Shown piece after piece: positions 23,201 to 36,300 of a DNA stretch of 64,000 bases. A program made the position numbers and the translations under genes. Below the pieces are notes generated by a model, which worked only from the letters and a program-made list of their open reading frames with translations, was not told the origin of the DNA and searched no databases. How positions within the stretch are numbered: the stretch's first letter is position 1; every line of letters starts with the position of its first letter. Source of the stretch: Pratylenchus scribneri (taxonomy: Eukaryota; Nematoda; Chromadorea; Rhabditida; Pratylenchidae); the NCBI GenBank assembly GCA_030063045.1, contig JAQSEB010000164.1, forward strand, positions 372,001 through 436,000, in the 5' to 3' direction.

Positions 23201-26200
23201 CCATATAAATTGTTGAAAAACTTGAATAGAGCTTCTCTGAATTCTTTAATTTCTTCTGTTTCTTTGACCGTTATTATTGAATTGTAAAAAACTATAGAAT
23301 TCTTTTGCACATCGAAAACGGCTAAAGCCCAATGATCCCCGTTCAAATGTGCTGGAATAAACCAAAGTTGGACCAACTCTGATGAGCCTTTCCCAATTTG
23401 ATATTGCAGCCAATCAGATCTAATCATTTTTTCTCTCAAAAAAATTATGATCACATCGCTCGGCACAAATCGAACATTGTCACGGTCTCGGGTCAACAAT
23501 TCCAAATATGCGTTGATTACAGTATTTTCCAACCATCCATCTGGTTGGGCTAAGGCATTCATATCAGAAGACGAAAATGCCCTAAAGATTGCATCATTTC
23601 GTATTGAAGAAGTCTCTTTTTCTTTGATATCATATTTTTGGATTGGTCTTTCGCTTCTATCTTTATCCTGGTTTTCTTTTATGGATTTCGAATCCCGAAT
23701 GCTTTTTTTTCTACCTTCCTCCACTCCTCTAAAAGTTTCCGTTCGATCATTTTTATTCTCCAAATTTGTTGCATGACTTGATGGTGGCGGCATATTATTT
23801 TTCGGCTCTCGAATGCTCTGTGTTCCATATTTCTCCGCACCGAAAATAGGCTCTCCCATCTTCATTTCCGGATTAATTTTACTCCCCATGTTTGATTTAC
23901 GAATTGATTGTGTCGACATTTTATTTTGCGGAATATCGCCTTTATTTTGTTGTGTATTTCTTATTGATTCGGTGGATTTATCAATTTCCTAATAAATTTA
24001 AATATTTTGACGGAATTTTAAATAAAATTATTAGAAATGCTGAACTGTAAATTTTCTCATAATTTGAAATTTTGTGATATATTTTTAAATCTATTTCATA
24101 TATTTTAAAGCTTAATAGCAATTTTTGATTATTTTTAAAATTGATAGAAATGAAATTTATGTGTAGAATCAATAAAATAAAATTCTAATATGACCTCCAA
24201 ATCCCTGCTGCTATCACTTATTTCTTCGTATAAATTGTCATTATTGCGATGTTTAAACGGATTACGAATTGATTGTGATGGCACAGTATAATCATTTCTA
24301 GGTGATGATTGGGCCGACGATTGGGACGACGGTGAAGCTGTATAGAAAGTATTGCTATCGCTACTCAATATCTGCTGTCAAATAAAGATTAATTAAAAAT
24401 TTAAATGTTCATTAATATAATGGTCATATATATATTTCTGCCTTATTCTTTTATCTTTTCTATTTTTTTTTTAAATTTTATGTATGAGCATTATAAGATA
24501 TTAAAACAGGAAAAAATCAAAAAGCACATAATCGTGCTTACATGTATTAATTAATCAGATTACTATGAAATAAGAATTTAAAAATTTATAATATGTGGAA
24601 CAGCTATTTGAAATTATCCAAACTCAGAGATTTGATATAAAATTGGCTCTGATAATTGGCGAGTAAATTATGGTATGATTTGTAATTTGATGCGGGTAAT
24701 CAGTATAAATATAAAAAATTAGAATGGTTTTGTAAATTGTACCGCTACGGTTCCAGTTGGATTTTTAAGGTTTAATCCCTGGCTAAGATTAATTCCGCAT
24801 GGTAAAATTGATTCCAGCTAGAAAAAGATTCTTTTCTGGAATATAATTCTATTGGAATTCTTCCTTTTCCAGTTTCCACCTATCTTTTTTTTTTCAATTT
24901 CCACCTATTCCTTTTCCTTCCAGTAATATCAATATCACCCCAATGTCCCTAATTTTAACTAGTCGGGCTGTTAAATTTTTTTCCTCAATTTTTTCCTTTT
25001 TAAGCATCTATTGTTCAAGATCGAAAATTATCAATATAAAATGAAGATTAATACAAAATTTTAACAATTAAAAATAAAATGGCTGACATTGTGATCTGAG
25101 AGATTCTGGCCGAATATTGGTGATGATAACAGCCGAACAGAATCTAATGTTTTTGCGTTCTCATATTTCTCAATTTTCTTTTCCGCCTTCGCTTTCCAAA
25201 TGTCAAACTTTTCTTTCCGCAATTTTTTGAATGCATCTTTATAATCGCACTTTGCATCACGCATGATAATTTCAAAACCCATTTCGGACAGAGTATAATG
25301 ACCGTCAATTGTTTTTTGTATGAAATGACGATCTCTGCGTGAATTAAGAAAATTATTAAAAATTTAAAGAGAATTAAATTCTAAAAAGGCCGACATTTCT
25401 TAGTTAAAAATAAATTTGTTTTTTAGAACTTTGGAAAACGAGAAAAGTTTTTATTTTAAATCATCCTAAACTGTAAAGTTTTTAATGTTTTATTTTAGCT
25501 AGTATAACGCATAATATTAAAAATCATGTTTTGGATAAATTTGCAGAATAAATTATAATTGTTTAATTGTTTATTATACACGCTTAATTTCTTTTATTTT
25601 GTTTAGATTTAGATCTCGTCAAGAATATTGAATGATTTATAATTTGTAATCGTATTTTTAAGAATTAAAGGAGTTTGAATTAGCTTGGTTCGAACTTAAG
25701 CTTGAAATGATTAAAACTAAACTGTTATTAAATGAGTGGTTTGGCGGTCTTGAAAAAAACTATAAAAAAATATTAAAATTTTCTTCATATTAAATATTTC
25801 CCTTTACATTATACTAAATTGAGAAAGCTATGTTTTTTTGAATATGTAAAAAAAGGGTAAAATTTTGTAAAAAGCATTTTTAAATTCATCTATAAAGAAT
25901 ATTTTTAATCTTTTAAATAATAATAAAATTATATTCTAAATCATTCATTATGCGCTGAACTATTAATTTTCGCATAAATCGATCAAGCTTATAGGAAGCA
26001 ATAAGCAAATTTAATTATAGGATTTTATTGAAATATTTGCTACATTTATTAATTGCTATTATAGAACTAATTTCATAAAAAAATTTGGGAGTGAGAATGA
26101 GAACATCAATTTAATGCTTTAGCATTCTACTATTTTTTTTTGCTTTTGCTTAACAAATCTAAATTATTCTGCCTTTCATATATTCAATAAAATTTTTGTA

Positions 26201-28532
26201 AAATTTATTCACGCCAACTTTTTGATGCGTTCCATCAGAGCTGCATGCCATTCCATATCCGCTTTAATTCGTTCATATTTTTTAATTATTTGATTATATT
26301 CATCGGTTCGATAATCATTCACCCGTTTCTTTGTATCTCGCGCCCTTCTTGCATTCGAATATTCCTCCACTGATTTGTCATAGTCTCGTCGAACATATGG
26401 ATATATTTTTTTGAGGATGTCCAAATATGCAAAAAGTACTTCGACAACCCGCTGACTAACAATCCATTCTTTGTCTTTACCCTTTATAAAAATGGATAAA
26501 TTAAATTGTCCTTAAAATTTAATTTACTAATTTTTTTTGCTTTAAAAATGCTGAAATTTATTTTTAGCATTGAAAAGCTCAGAGACTATTAAATATGAAT
26601 ATAAGCCTATAAAAAATGTTTATATAAATAATATCCAATCGTTGGCTAAATTTCACGGCCAACAAAATTATTTATATCGAATAGGACAATTTTTTAAATT
26701 TTAAAAGTATAAATTTTTTATAAAATAATTAGGCCTAAATTTTTGGTAAATATTCTGAATTTCATATTAAATGTTTATTTTTGGAACAATATTTGAATGG
26801 TAAAAGTAATTTTTTCCAATTAATAAAAATCATAATGTTTTTTCTTTTAATCCATTCACTTTTTTTTATCATAAGTTTGGTTTTTTTCTTAATAATAACT
26901 AGGGCTCGGATTTATATGCACCAAAAAGTGCCAAAATATGCAAATTTGGGCAAAATTTCTTGAAATATGCAAAATTTTGATCAAAAACCATTAAAATATG
27001 CAATTTTTCGATTTTTATTGCATTATTGAAGGATAATTTTTGCCAAAAAAGTGCCAAAATATGCATTTGCATATGTTACGGCCAATAGTGGAAATCGGGC
27101 ATAACTAGTAATGGCCGGCCAAAACTGGTAATGGCCGGCCAAAACTAGTAATGGCCGGCCAAAACTAGTAATGGCCGGCCAAAACTGGTAATGGCCAGGC
27201 AAAACTGTATTAAGGTGAAAACAAGGTGGATATTGGGGGATTAAGGTGGATATTGGGGGAATAAGCCCCGAAATGGATGGGAAATGCCACGGAAGGCCAC
27301 TGGAAGGTGGGGAAGTGCCTGAAAGTGCGTGGGATATAGCCGGATATAGGAGGAGTAAGATGGATAATGGGGGATTTAGTCGAATTAAGTCCCGAAATAA
27401 TTGGGAAATTTTCCGGAGGGACAGTGGAAAGTCGGGAAAGTGTAACAGAGGTTAGTAGATACGCGGGTTTAAGCCGGATATATGGGGATTAAGGAGGATT
27501 AAGGGGGATTAAACCCCTAAATGGAAGGTCGCGAGTCCTGGTTTAGGCTGTTTTGCTTCCGGCTTCGCGAGATTCCTATGCTCCGAACCCATAACCTTAA
27601 TCCCTAGCCCCTAGCTAGGCTTAACCCGGCTTATTCTACCTAAATCCTCCTTAATCTCACTCTGTCTCCGGTCTTACACTTCACCGATCTTCCAATGGCC
27701 TTCTGGGGCATTTAGCATCCATTTCTGGGCTTATTCCCCCAATATCCACCTTAATCCCCCAATATTCACCATAAATCCCCCAATATCCACCTTAATCCCC
27801 CTATATCCACCTTAATCCCCTAATATCCACCTTAATCCCCCAATATTCACCATAAATCCCCCAATATCCACCTTAATCCCCTAATATCCACCTTAATCCC
27901 CCAATATTCACCATAAATCCCCCAATATCCACCTTAATCCCCCAATATCCACCTTAATCCCCCAATATCCACCTTAATCCCCTAATATCCACCTTAATCC
28001 CCAAATATCCACCTTAAACCCCCAATATCCACCTTAATCCCCCAATATCCACCTTAATCCCCCAATATCCACCTTAATCCCCTAATATCCACCTTGTTTT
28101 CACCTTAATCCAGTTTTGGCCGGCCATTACCAGTTTTGGCCGGCCATTACTAGTTATGCCCGGGCATAACTAGTATTGGCCGATTTTCGGCCATTACTAG
28201 TTTTGGCCGGCCATTACTAGTTATGCCCGATTTCCACTATTGGCCGTAACACATATAAATATATGCATTTGCATAAAAATCCGGGCCCTAATAATAACTA
28301 ACATAAAACTTACATCGATTCTGGCATCAGCCGCTTTGGAAGCATAGAAATTGATCATTTTTTCGGTGCTCATCTTAATTTGACTATATTTTTGGGATTT
28401 GAAGAACTCTTTGGCCGCTTCAAACAGCCCGGTCGGATTGCATCTGCTGTAGTGAATTGGATTAGGCGCTAAAACGTAAGGCGACATCCAAAAGAAAAGC
28501 AGAAGGAAGCAGACCAGCAGGAATTGCGACAT
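20222..28532 (-). CDS. Gene C: secreted SIR/Ulp1 protease, coding exon split by a hAT insertion
   Basis: Minus-strand exons: 28532-28314, 26481-26213, 25334-25088, 24374-24195, 23988-22982, 22623-22274 plus 21087-20984 (one exon without the insertion and one TSD copy), 20386-20222; 2541 nt (846 aa) when the element is removed. Order: strong signal peptide (1-22), charged helical region (23-245), SIR-bearing linker, Ulp1 domain (448-640), SIR-rich tail ending SIRHLD. The Ulp1 core keeps His (GDHWAL), Gln and Cys (QTNSWDCGVF), but the catalytic Asp is Asn (FYNSI). His-Asn-Cys triads exist in other cysteine proteases, so activity is uncertain. No FLYWCH fingers. The donor after the protease exon (CAATT^GTAAGA) is in the same place and phase as in genes A and B. 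As sequenced, translation would enter the element and stop near 22251, losing the tail but not the protease. Confidence 0.7.
21096..22273. mobile_element. hAT-like element inside a gene C coding exon
   Basis: Terminal repeats TAGGGTTGCTCAAAGTCGGTT and AACCGACTTTGAGCAACCCTA are perfect over 21 bp. ATTTAGAT is duplicated on both sides (21088-21095, 22274-22281), the 8-bp hAT hallmark. Removing the element and one copy restores an uninterrupted SIR-encoding exon. The interior is CGGTTTTCGGTTT-rich near both ends, holds no transposase, and contains a second, nested element. Confidence 0.93.
21622..21957. mobile_element. Nested hAT-like MITE
   Basis: 336 bp with ends CAGGGTTCTCAGATG and AATCTGAGAACCCTG. 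CCATAGAG is duplicated exactly at 21614-21621 and 21958-21965. It sits entirely inside the 21096-22273 element and is therefore the younger insertion. Related in sequence to 18893-19335. Confidence 0.92.
26900..28290. mobile_element. hAT-like element in gene C intron 1
   Basis: Ends TAGGGCTCGGATTTATATGC and GCATAAAAATCCGGGCCCTA pair as inverted repeats. ATAATAAC is duplicated on both sides (26892-26899, 28291-28298). The interior carries GGCCGGCCATTACTAGTTTT repeats in both orientations, the minisatellite described separately, and the 'cttcgcgagattcctatgct' repeat. No transposase. Confidence 0.88.
27725..28095. repeat. About 20-bp minisatellite inside the hAT element
   Basis: Tandem copies of AATATCCACCTTAATCCCCC and close variants (some reading AATATTCACCATAAATCCCC, which form a higher-order pattern). 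Related units occur in inverse orientation at 27225-27260 and near 50440-50500, and shorter versions near 4130-4300. Confidence 0.85.
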
Positions 28533-30330
28533 TTTGAAATTTAACATTATAAATGTTATTTTTCTATATTTTATCTGCAAATTTATTTTAAAAAAATATT
28601 AGAAGATAATTAAAAATTTATTGATCTATTTATAAAAATGGCTTATACTAAAAGCGCATATTTGGAAGCCAAATTCTTGCAATTAATTTTCTAAACATAA
28701 CATTTTTCAAAATAAACCAATTTTCTGAATATTAAGAGAAAAATAGCTTATCTATATTTGATTTTCAAAAAATGATAAAATGGAAAATGCGCATTATTAA
28801 TAAAGAAAAACTGACTGAAAACCGGAAAAATAGAAATTGAATTTTAGCCAAAAATCCGATTTCCCAAATTTTCTGGTTTAATATCGGCTTTAAGATTGCG
28901 ATATTCTAAATTAACAATTTGCGATATATCATTTTATTGCCCTGTTTATATGGAGTAATAGATCCTATGAATCCATGATGGAATTATTAAATTTTAATAC
29001 AGTTCGACTAAAAATCTGCAAATAAGCCTAAATATACCTAAATTTTTTGAATAAATATATTTGTTAATTTTTTATCTTTTTCCTTCCACATTAAATAATT
29101 TTTTGAACAATGCTTGGAGAAAATGTTCAAAATTCTTAAAATGATATACGGAGAATAGAAAATCCTCCAGAATCAGAATGATAACTTTTTGTAGATCAAT
29201 GAATAATTTTCATTAAAAAATAAATTATGTTTATTTTTTAAAGTTGAAATTGGTTTAAAATCAAAAAATAGATCTATGTTTATAGAAATTATTATTGTAA
29301 AAGTTAATAAATAGTGAATGCAAATTTATTTGGATATTTTTTAAAAATATTTTAGAAAATTATTGGATTTTCTTATAAATGAAATATATTAGGAATTAAA
29401 TGAATTTAAATGATTTTTTTTATCACCCCCAACAATTTAAATAGAATTATTAAATTAGAAACTATAATCCTATAAAAATTAAAAGAGCAATTTTATTTTT
29501 TAAATGAAATATATCAGGACTTATATTAATTTATTTTAAATGTACGATCCTTAACAGATTCGATAAAATTATTAAAATAGAAAAAAAATTCTATAAAGGT
29601 TAAAATTAGCATTTAAGAAAAATTAAATAATATTATTTTTGTTTTGTTTACAGTTTCATTAAAAAATAAAACTATAATACTCCGAAAAAGATGCTAAATA
29701 TATTGAAAAAATACGATAAAATTATTATAAAATAAATAGTTTTATAGTTTTCATAAATTTTTAAATAAATATATTAAGGCACATAAAAAAATCAGATAGC
29801 ATAGAAAATATTTATTTTTCTCAATGATTAAGAAATAACAGCATATTTATTATATTATTTGTACAAAAATAAAACTATAATGCTACTAAAATTTGATCCA
29901 ATGTAAATAATTAGAAAAGGAAAAAATGTTCTCTCTCTCATTCAAAAAAGTAGATTTATATTTCATTTTTAAAAAGTAGAAATTATAATCCTATAAAAAT
30001 AAAATAAGGAATCATTTAAGCAGAATTATACATAAAATATTTAGGTTTTATTTGCAATTTTTAAATAAAACTATAATACTCTAAAAAAGAAACTAAACGT
30101 ATTGAATAAATAACAAAAAAAATGCCATTTAATTATTAAAAAAATAGTTTTATAGTTTTCACAAATTTTATTAATAAATATTTTAAATTTGCCCATAAAA
30201 AGGAACCTGATACCATTGAAAATATTGCTCTTTCCCATTCATTGAAATATAAAATTCATAGCATTTTTTATTTAAATAATATTAATGATTGATTTAGAAA
30301 TGTTGAACATTATTTTATCTTGTATTTAAG
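28533..30330. promoter_or_regulatory. Divergent intergenic region between genes C and B
   Basis: About 1.8 kb between the divergent start codons of gene C (-) and gene B (+). It contains no gene. On the plus strand it carries three copies of AAAATAAAACTATAATRCT (near 29661, 29867 and 30060), each TATA-like. Inverted copies lie near 29-50 and 2259-2280. Their repetition suggests regulatory elements or fragments of a repeat; I cannot tell which. Confidence 0.4.
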
Positions 30331-33300
30331 ATGACACCAGTTATAATTGTCAATCTTTCTCTCATTTTATTATTGATATATTTTACAAAGGCAGTCAATG
30401 CTTCGGGTAATCATCCGACAACTAGTACCAGCATCAGGCCTATTGGAGAAATTGTGCCCACACCAAGCATCATGCCTATTGGAGAAGTTGTGCCCACACC
30501 AAGCATCAGGCCTATTGGAGAAGTTGTGCCCACACAAAGTATCAGGCCTATTGGAGAAGATGTGCCCACACCAAGCATCAGGTCTATTGGAGAAAATGTG
30601 CCCACACCAAGTATCAGGCCTATTGGAGAAGTTGTGCCCATACCACCGAAAAAAGATCCGAGATTTTTGAAACTTTCCGAAGGCGCACAAGATTCAATCA
30701 GAATGAGTTTTAAAAATGGATCCACCAGAGTGGATGATGTTTCAGCCAGCATGAAGCCAATGGAGCGTATGTTTTTTAAATTTCAATTAAAATAATTGAA
30801 ATTATCTAAGTTAATCAATCTCTGATTCCCTCTTTCTCAATGATTAACATTTATTTCCTCTAAAAATATTAATGATGAGAAATTCTAATCTTTCGCTGAT
30901 TCCCTAAATCTTCTAAATTAATGGGCAATTTGAGTGACCGACCTTTGCCTTTCGTCCCACTCATTCTGCCCCAAATTATATTCACCAGTTACTAAAATTA
31001 AATCCGCCTGTTTGTTCCAATTTAATTCCGCCTATAAGCTCAAAACTAATTTCATCTGTTTGCCCCAAATTAAATCCGCTTGTTTACACGAATTATACGC
31101 TTTTTCTTTTCCTTCTTCTAAAATATATAAATGCAACAAATTTTAAATCTACCAGGCTTATAAAATGTTGAAACAAATTTTAAATCTACTAGGCTTCTAA
31201 AATGTTTTTATATATTAAAATAGTCCATCAATTGGCTCTAAAGTACCTTTCATAATATATCAAAACTGGAGTCGAGTTAAGAAGATTTATAAGGACAAAA
31301 TTTTAGTTTTATAACGATATAACGGGCATTTTAAAATATGGTTTGTTTATTCCTTTCAATTTTTCATGCAAAAATTGTTTTTAACTCATTTAAAATGCTT
31401 GTATTTTCCTCATAAATGAATTTTTTTTATTATTGACTGTTTTGATTTTAGTTTAATAAAAAGATATCAGGATTTTGAATAATTAAAATTGCTTTCCATG
31501 GAAAAATGGTCTCTGGAAGGGAAAATCAAAAATATCCAATATAGGAAAAATTTTGCTAATGGCTCGATAAGGAAATTTTTACAAAATGGTCCAGCAGTAA
31601 TGGAAAATTTTAATCAATTTGAGAATTAAGGGTTTGTAAGTATATTCTTATGGAATAATGACTTACTTTTCTTCGGACAGACGACGGATAACAAATTATA
31701 AGAAATTGACAAATACATTTCCTGTATTATATCAGTTTTCATTTCAAAAATGAGAATAATAATGAAGAAAAAAATTTTTTTGAACAAATTTGTAAAATAA
31801 ATAAATGTTTTATTATTTTTTATTTTCACTAGTATCTAATTGAAATAATTTATTACAATTTTGCCCTGATTAATATTTATATATTTAAGGTTATATTTCA
31901 TTCCAAAATCCTGGTGAAAATATTGGCTCAATCAGAAGAAAAATAAACACATTTCCTCCGCCACCGAAGAATGAGAGTATGTTTAAATGAATATAAAATT
32001 ACATATAAGCATTTTTAAATTTTAATATGGAAAATTTTATTTTTTTTTTCTAAAATTAACCCTATATTAATGAATAACACTTTAAAATTAATTTTAAATA
32101 ATTAAGAAGATATGCTTTAATTTGAAGGTAGTTATAATTTTAATTAAAAATTTCAATAGTTCCTTCAAATAAGCGCATTTTATTTTGATATTTAATTTAA
32201 AAAAATAAAAAAATTTATGATTTCGATGCTTTTTTTTTAATAGAACGGCATAGGCAATTTTTGTTAAAATTTCCTCCCAATTAGGGAAAAAATTCAAATT
32301 AATTTATTTCTACAATTAACAAAAATAAATTGGATACATGTAAAAAAAATTTATAAAATTAAAAAAAATCTTTCAGAAACATTTCACAATGATTATCAAT
32401 TCAATTTTGTACAAATAAGAGAAGTAAAAAAAGGAGGATGGGTTGCATATTATAGATGCGCAGGACGATGCAGAGGACCGGATGGTACAATGACGCGTTT
32501 GAAAAATAAAAATGGTAAAATAACCCTGAATCACGAACATGCCATTGACTGCGAAGCAAATAAACCACCAGTTCATCGTTTTCGTAAGAATACAAAAAAA
32601 AGATAAAAATCAATAACTAGTATAAAACATCAACAATGTAGAATTCTTTTGAAAAAAGTAAATAGATAATTTAAAATGGATTTATTTTAAATGACCTAAG
32701 TAAGAATTGTATTGAGAACAAAATATTTTAAATTTTAAAATATCTTTATTGTTCACATTAATTGAATTTTCTAAATTTTATATAAAATCGACATTTTAAA
32801 GGGCCTTTGAAATATTCCCATGTTTTTAATGAAAAACCTGTTGCATCAGCAAATGTTCAAGTTGATGCTATTTCTCTCGCGCTATTTAAGCAATGGTTGC
32901 ATGAAATGGAGGGGAAAGAAAGGAAAAAAAATCTTGTCGAAAATCAGTCTCAAACTATCGGCCATGTAAATCCTCCGATTCTTAGTGCTAACACTGTAGA
33001 GGAATTCAACCGATGGATGCAGGAATTATCAGATGAAAAGCGAAATCAAATTCTTGCCGAAAATCAGCTGGTATAGCCTTGGTCACAATGGTCGTGTTCT
33101 GTTCTTGTTCATGTTCGTGTTATACTAAAAGTTAATGCTTTTGTTGTGAACACCACTAAAATCGTCTCACAAGTTAATCCTTTCGCAAGAATTCTAGCAC
33201 GAACAAAATGTCTATGGGTGTTCACAATGGAAGAATTAAAAAAGCATTAACTCAGCCGAGTTCATGCTATTGTATTAACTCGAAAGCAAGTAAGAGCCAA

Positions 33301-36300
33301 AATTTCAAATTTATTCGAAATTTGTTCGTGCACTTCATGTACATATTCTGTTTTCACTGTGAAATGGCATCGGTATTTTTGGCATTTTTTGACCTCACTC
33401 GCACACGAACATTCACATGAACACGAACACTCTCATTGTGAACAAAGCTTATGCTTCAATTGAAATTTTAAAAATTAAAAAAATAGGTCGACTCAGATCT
33501 GAAAAGTTTTCAATCTGAAGAAGGTTCCAGGAAATTGGTGGAAGATCAAGAATTAATTCGTAAATATGAAAATTTTGTCAATCGAGAATCGGAACGGCAG
33601 TCGCATTTTGGTCCTGATGATATGGAGTTGGGCATGCAAAGCATTCGACAAATTGGTAAAAAAATATTTTTAACGGAATATAAAAATAAATTTTTAAAAC
33701 TTTTTAATCAAATCTATAAATGGATTAATGTATAAGAAAAATAAAACCATTAGATTTATATTTTTAATTTTCATAATATAAGCTTTAGAATTTTTTAAAT
33801 TAATTTTTTAAATTTATATATTGCGGGGAAAATTTGCTCTCAGTCAGTCAGTCAGTCAGTCGTTTTCATAAGGTTCATCCCAAAAACTTCTAAAGAAGAG
33901 TTTTTATTTTATTATTTTAGAAAATATTGTTAAAGAATACTCAAAAAAGAGAAAAGGGACCATTAATTGAAAATGATAGAAAAAAAGAATGCCGATATAA
34001 AAATAATTGACAGGAATTTTTCCCCAAATATCGAAGAAAGCAAATTAATAATATATCAAAGTAAATTTTTACTAAGGATATCAGTATAAAGAATTAATAG
34101 GAATTTTTTAATATTAATATATTGTATAAAATATAGAAAAAAACAGTGACAGCGGATCTGTACAAGTAATTTCTGCCATGCCGTCTCATGTACAGCCACG
34201 GATAAGGGATAATCAAGGATTAAATTATGATGACCAATTTTATTTCATGGCATTAAACCCCAGAGACATGAATGAATTAGCCCAACCACATGGATGGTTG
34301 GGAAATTTTGTGATCAACGCCTATTTGCAATTGTTAACCCGAGATCGGGACGATGCGAGATTTGTGCCGAGCGATGTGATAACAACTTATTGGGGATCGA
34401 AAGTGATTAATCTTGATTGGCTGCAACAGCAAATTGTGCATGGAGGCATTCATTCGGTCCGATTTTGGTTTATTCTAGCACATTTGCATGGAAATCATTG
34501 GGCATTGGCAGTATTTGATTTGGAATTTAAATGTGTGGTCTTTTGCGATTCATTAAATAGAGGCCAAAATACAAATGAAAATATGGGATTTAGAGATGCC
34601 CTGTTTGATTTTTTCACCAATTTATATGCTCCCTTTGATATGCATTTGAATATGAATCAAGTTCAATGGATAAATCGAGACAATATTCCACGTCAAATGA
34701 ATGGTTGGGATTGTGGGGTGTTCCTGTTGATGTACGCCGAGGAAATTATAAGGAGCAATGATATTTTCACAAATTTTACCTTCAGCCAAGAAATAATACC
34801 AGATTGTCGCGCGAGGATACACCGGGAATTGATGATGCATTATTTGTGAGATTATAAAAAAAATTTTTCGAATAGTTATTTAAATTGAAATTTTTTAAAT
34901 TAATGCTATATTTTTTAATTAAAATTATTTATTAGTCCTGCTGGTGGGGTAACATCAACTGATTCAATTCGACCTATGGAAGAAACTCAATCTATCCGAG
35001 CAATGGGAAAATCACAGACAAAATCAATCAGAGGAATGGAAAAAAATCAATCAATCGGAGGAATGGGAACACAATCAATTAGACCATTCGATTTAAACGA
35101 ACCAAGTACAGCAATGGAAATAGAAGGAGCACAATCACATGAATCGATGGGTTCTGGAATTAGCGGTTCCATTAGGAATTTGGATGATTTGCAAATTGAA
35201 TCAATTAGAAAAAAGAAAAAAATGGAAAGTGGAATAATTCGAAAATCAATCAGGAAAACAGCTGAATCAATCAAATTAGAAGGAGAAAGTCATGAATCAA
35301 TCCCACCAGCTGGGAGAATTCATGGTTCAATCAGACAAGCAGGCGAAATTTATGGATCAATGAGTTAGAATTCAAAATGGATTTTAATTTATTAATATAA
35401 TTAAATAGATTATTATAAAATATTGTAATTTAGATAGAAAATATAGAATGAAAAATAAGTGCAATTTTTTTTTATTTCTATTATTTTTCAGCAGCAAAAT
35501 ATGTTAAAAATGAATATGGAGGATATTTTCTTGTTCATGATGGATATTTTTATTTAAATGCAAAAAATTTTGTAACTATTAGTAAAGGAACCGGATTATG
35601 GATGTGTGAGGAAAGAGAGACATCAAATTGCATGGGATATGTCAGAATAAGCGGTGATAATAAAATAATCGACAGCAATGGACATAAACATTATCCACGT
35701 CCAGCAGCAGAAAGATTAAAAGGAAAAGAGATATATGACCATTTTAAAAGTAAAATTTTAATCTTATTAAAATTTAAAAAAATTAGAGCGGAATTTTCAT
35801 TTTTTGAGCCTATAGATAGAGGCAAAAAATTTACATAAATTGAATAATTTGATATCAATCGAAAAATTTGATATAAATTTCATTTTATTTTTTTTTCATT
35901 GAAAATTGATGTCAATTAAATTGATAAAAATTTAAATAATTAGATCATGTTTGTTCGCAGTATTATATTTACTGCTGAAAACTAAATGAAAAATTTTTTC
36001 ATTTATATTTTTATATTACAGATCCTCTTACTCAAGAGGATTTGAAAAATTTGACCGAGGATAAGAAAGTTTATGTGGATGGATTCACCTATTTATTTAA
36101 TAAAGGGAATAAAAATTTTGAACGTATTTATGTTATTTGCGAAGACACTTATACAGCAGCTAAGTGCAGAGGAAGAGCCATTATCGTAAATGGACACATT
36201 GATGTTACCATTCAACACAATCATAAAGGCAAACAAGGTGATTCTAATGTGTGAACAATTGTTCATTTCTTTTATATTAATAATATTATGCTTTAAAATT

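Noticed and set aside
33921..33975. Extra exon of gene B after the acceptor-like TTATTTTAG
   Set aside because: No donor in the right phase before the stop; the exon ending 33655 joins directly to 34137 with correct phase.
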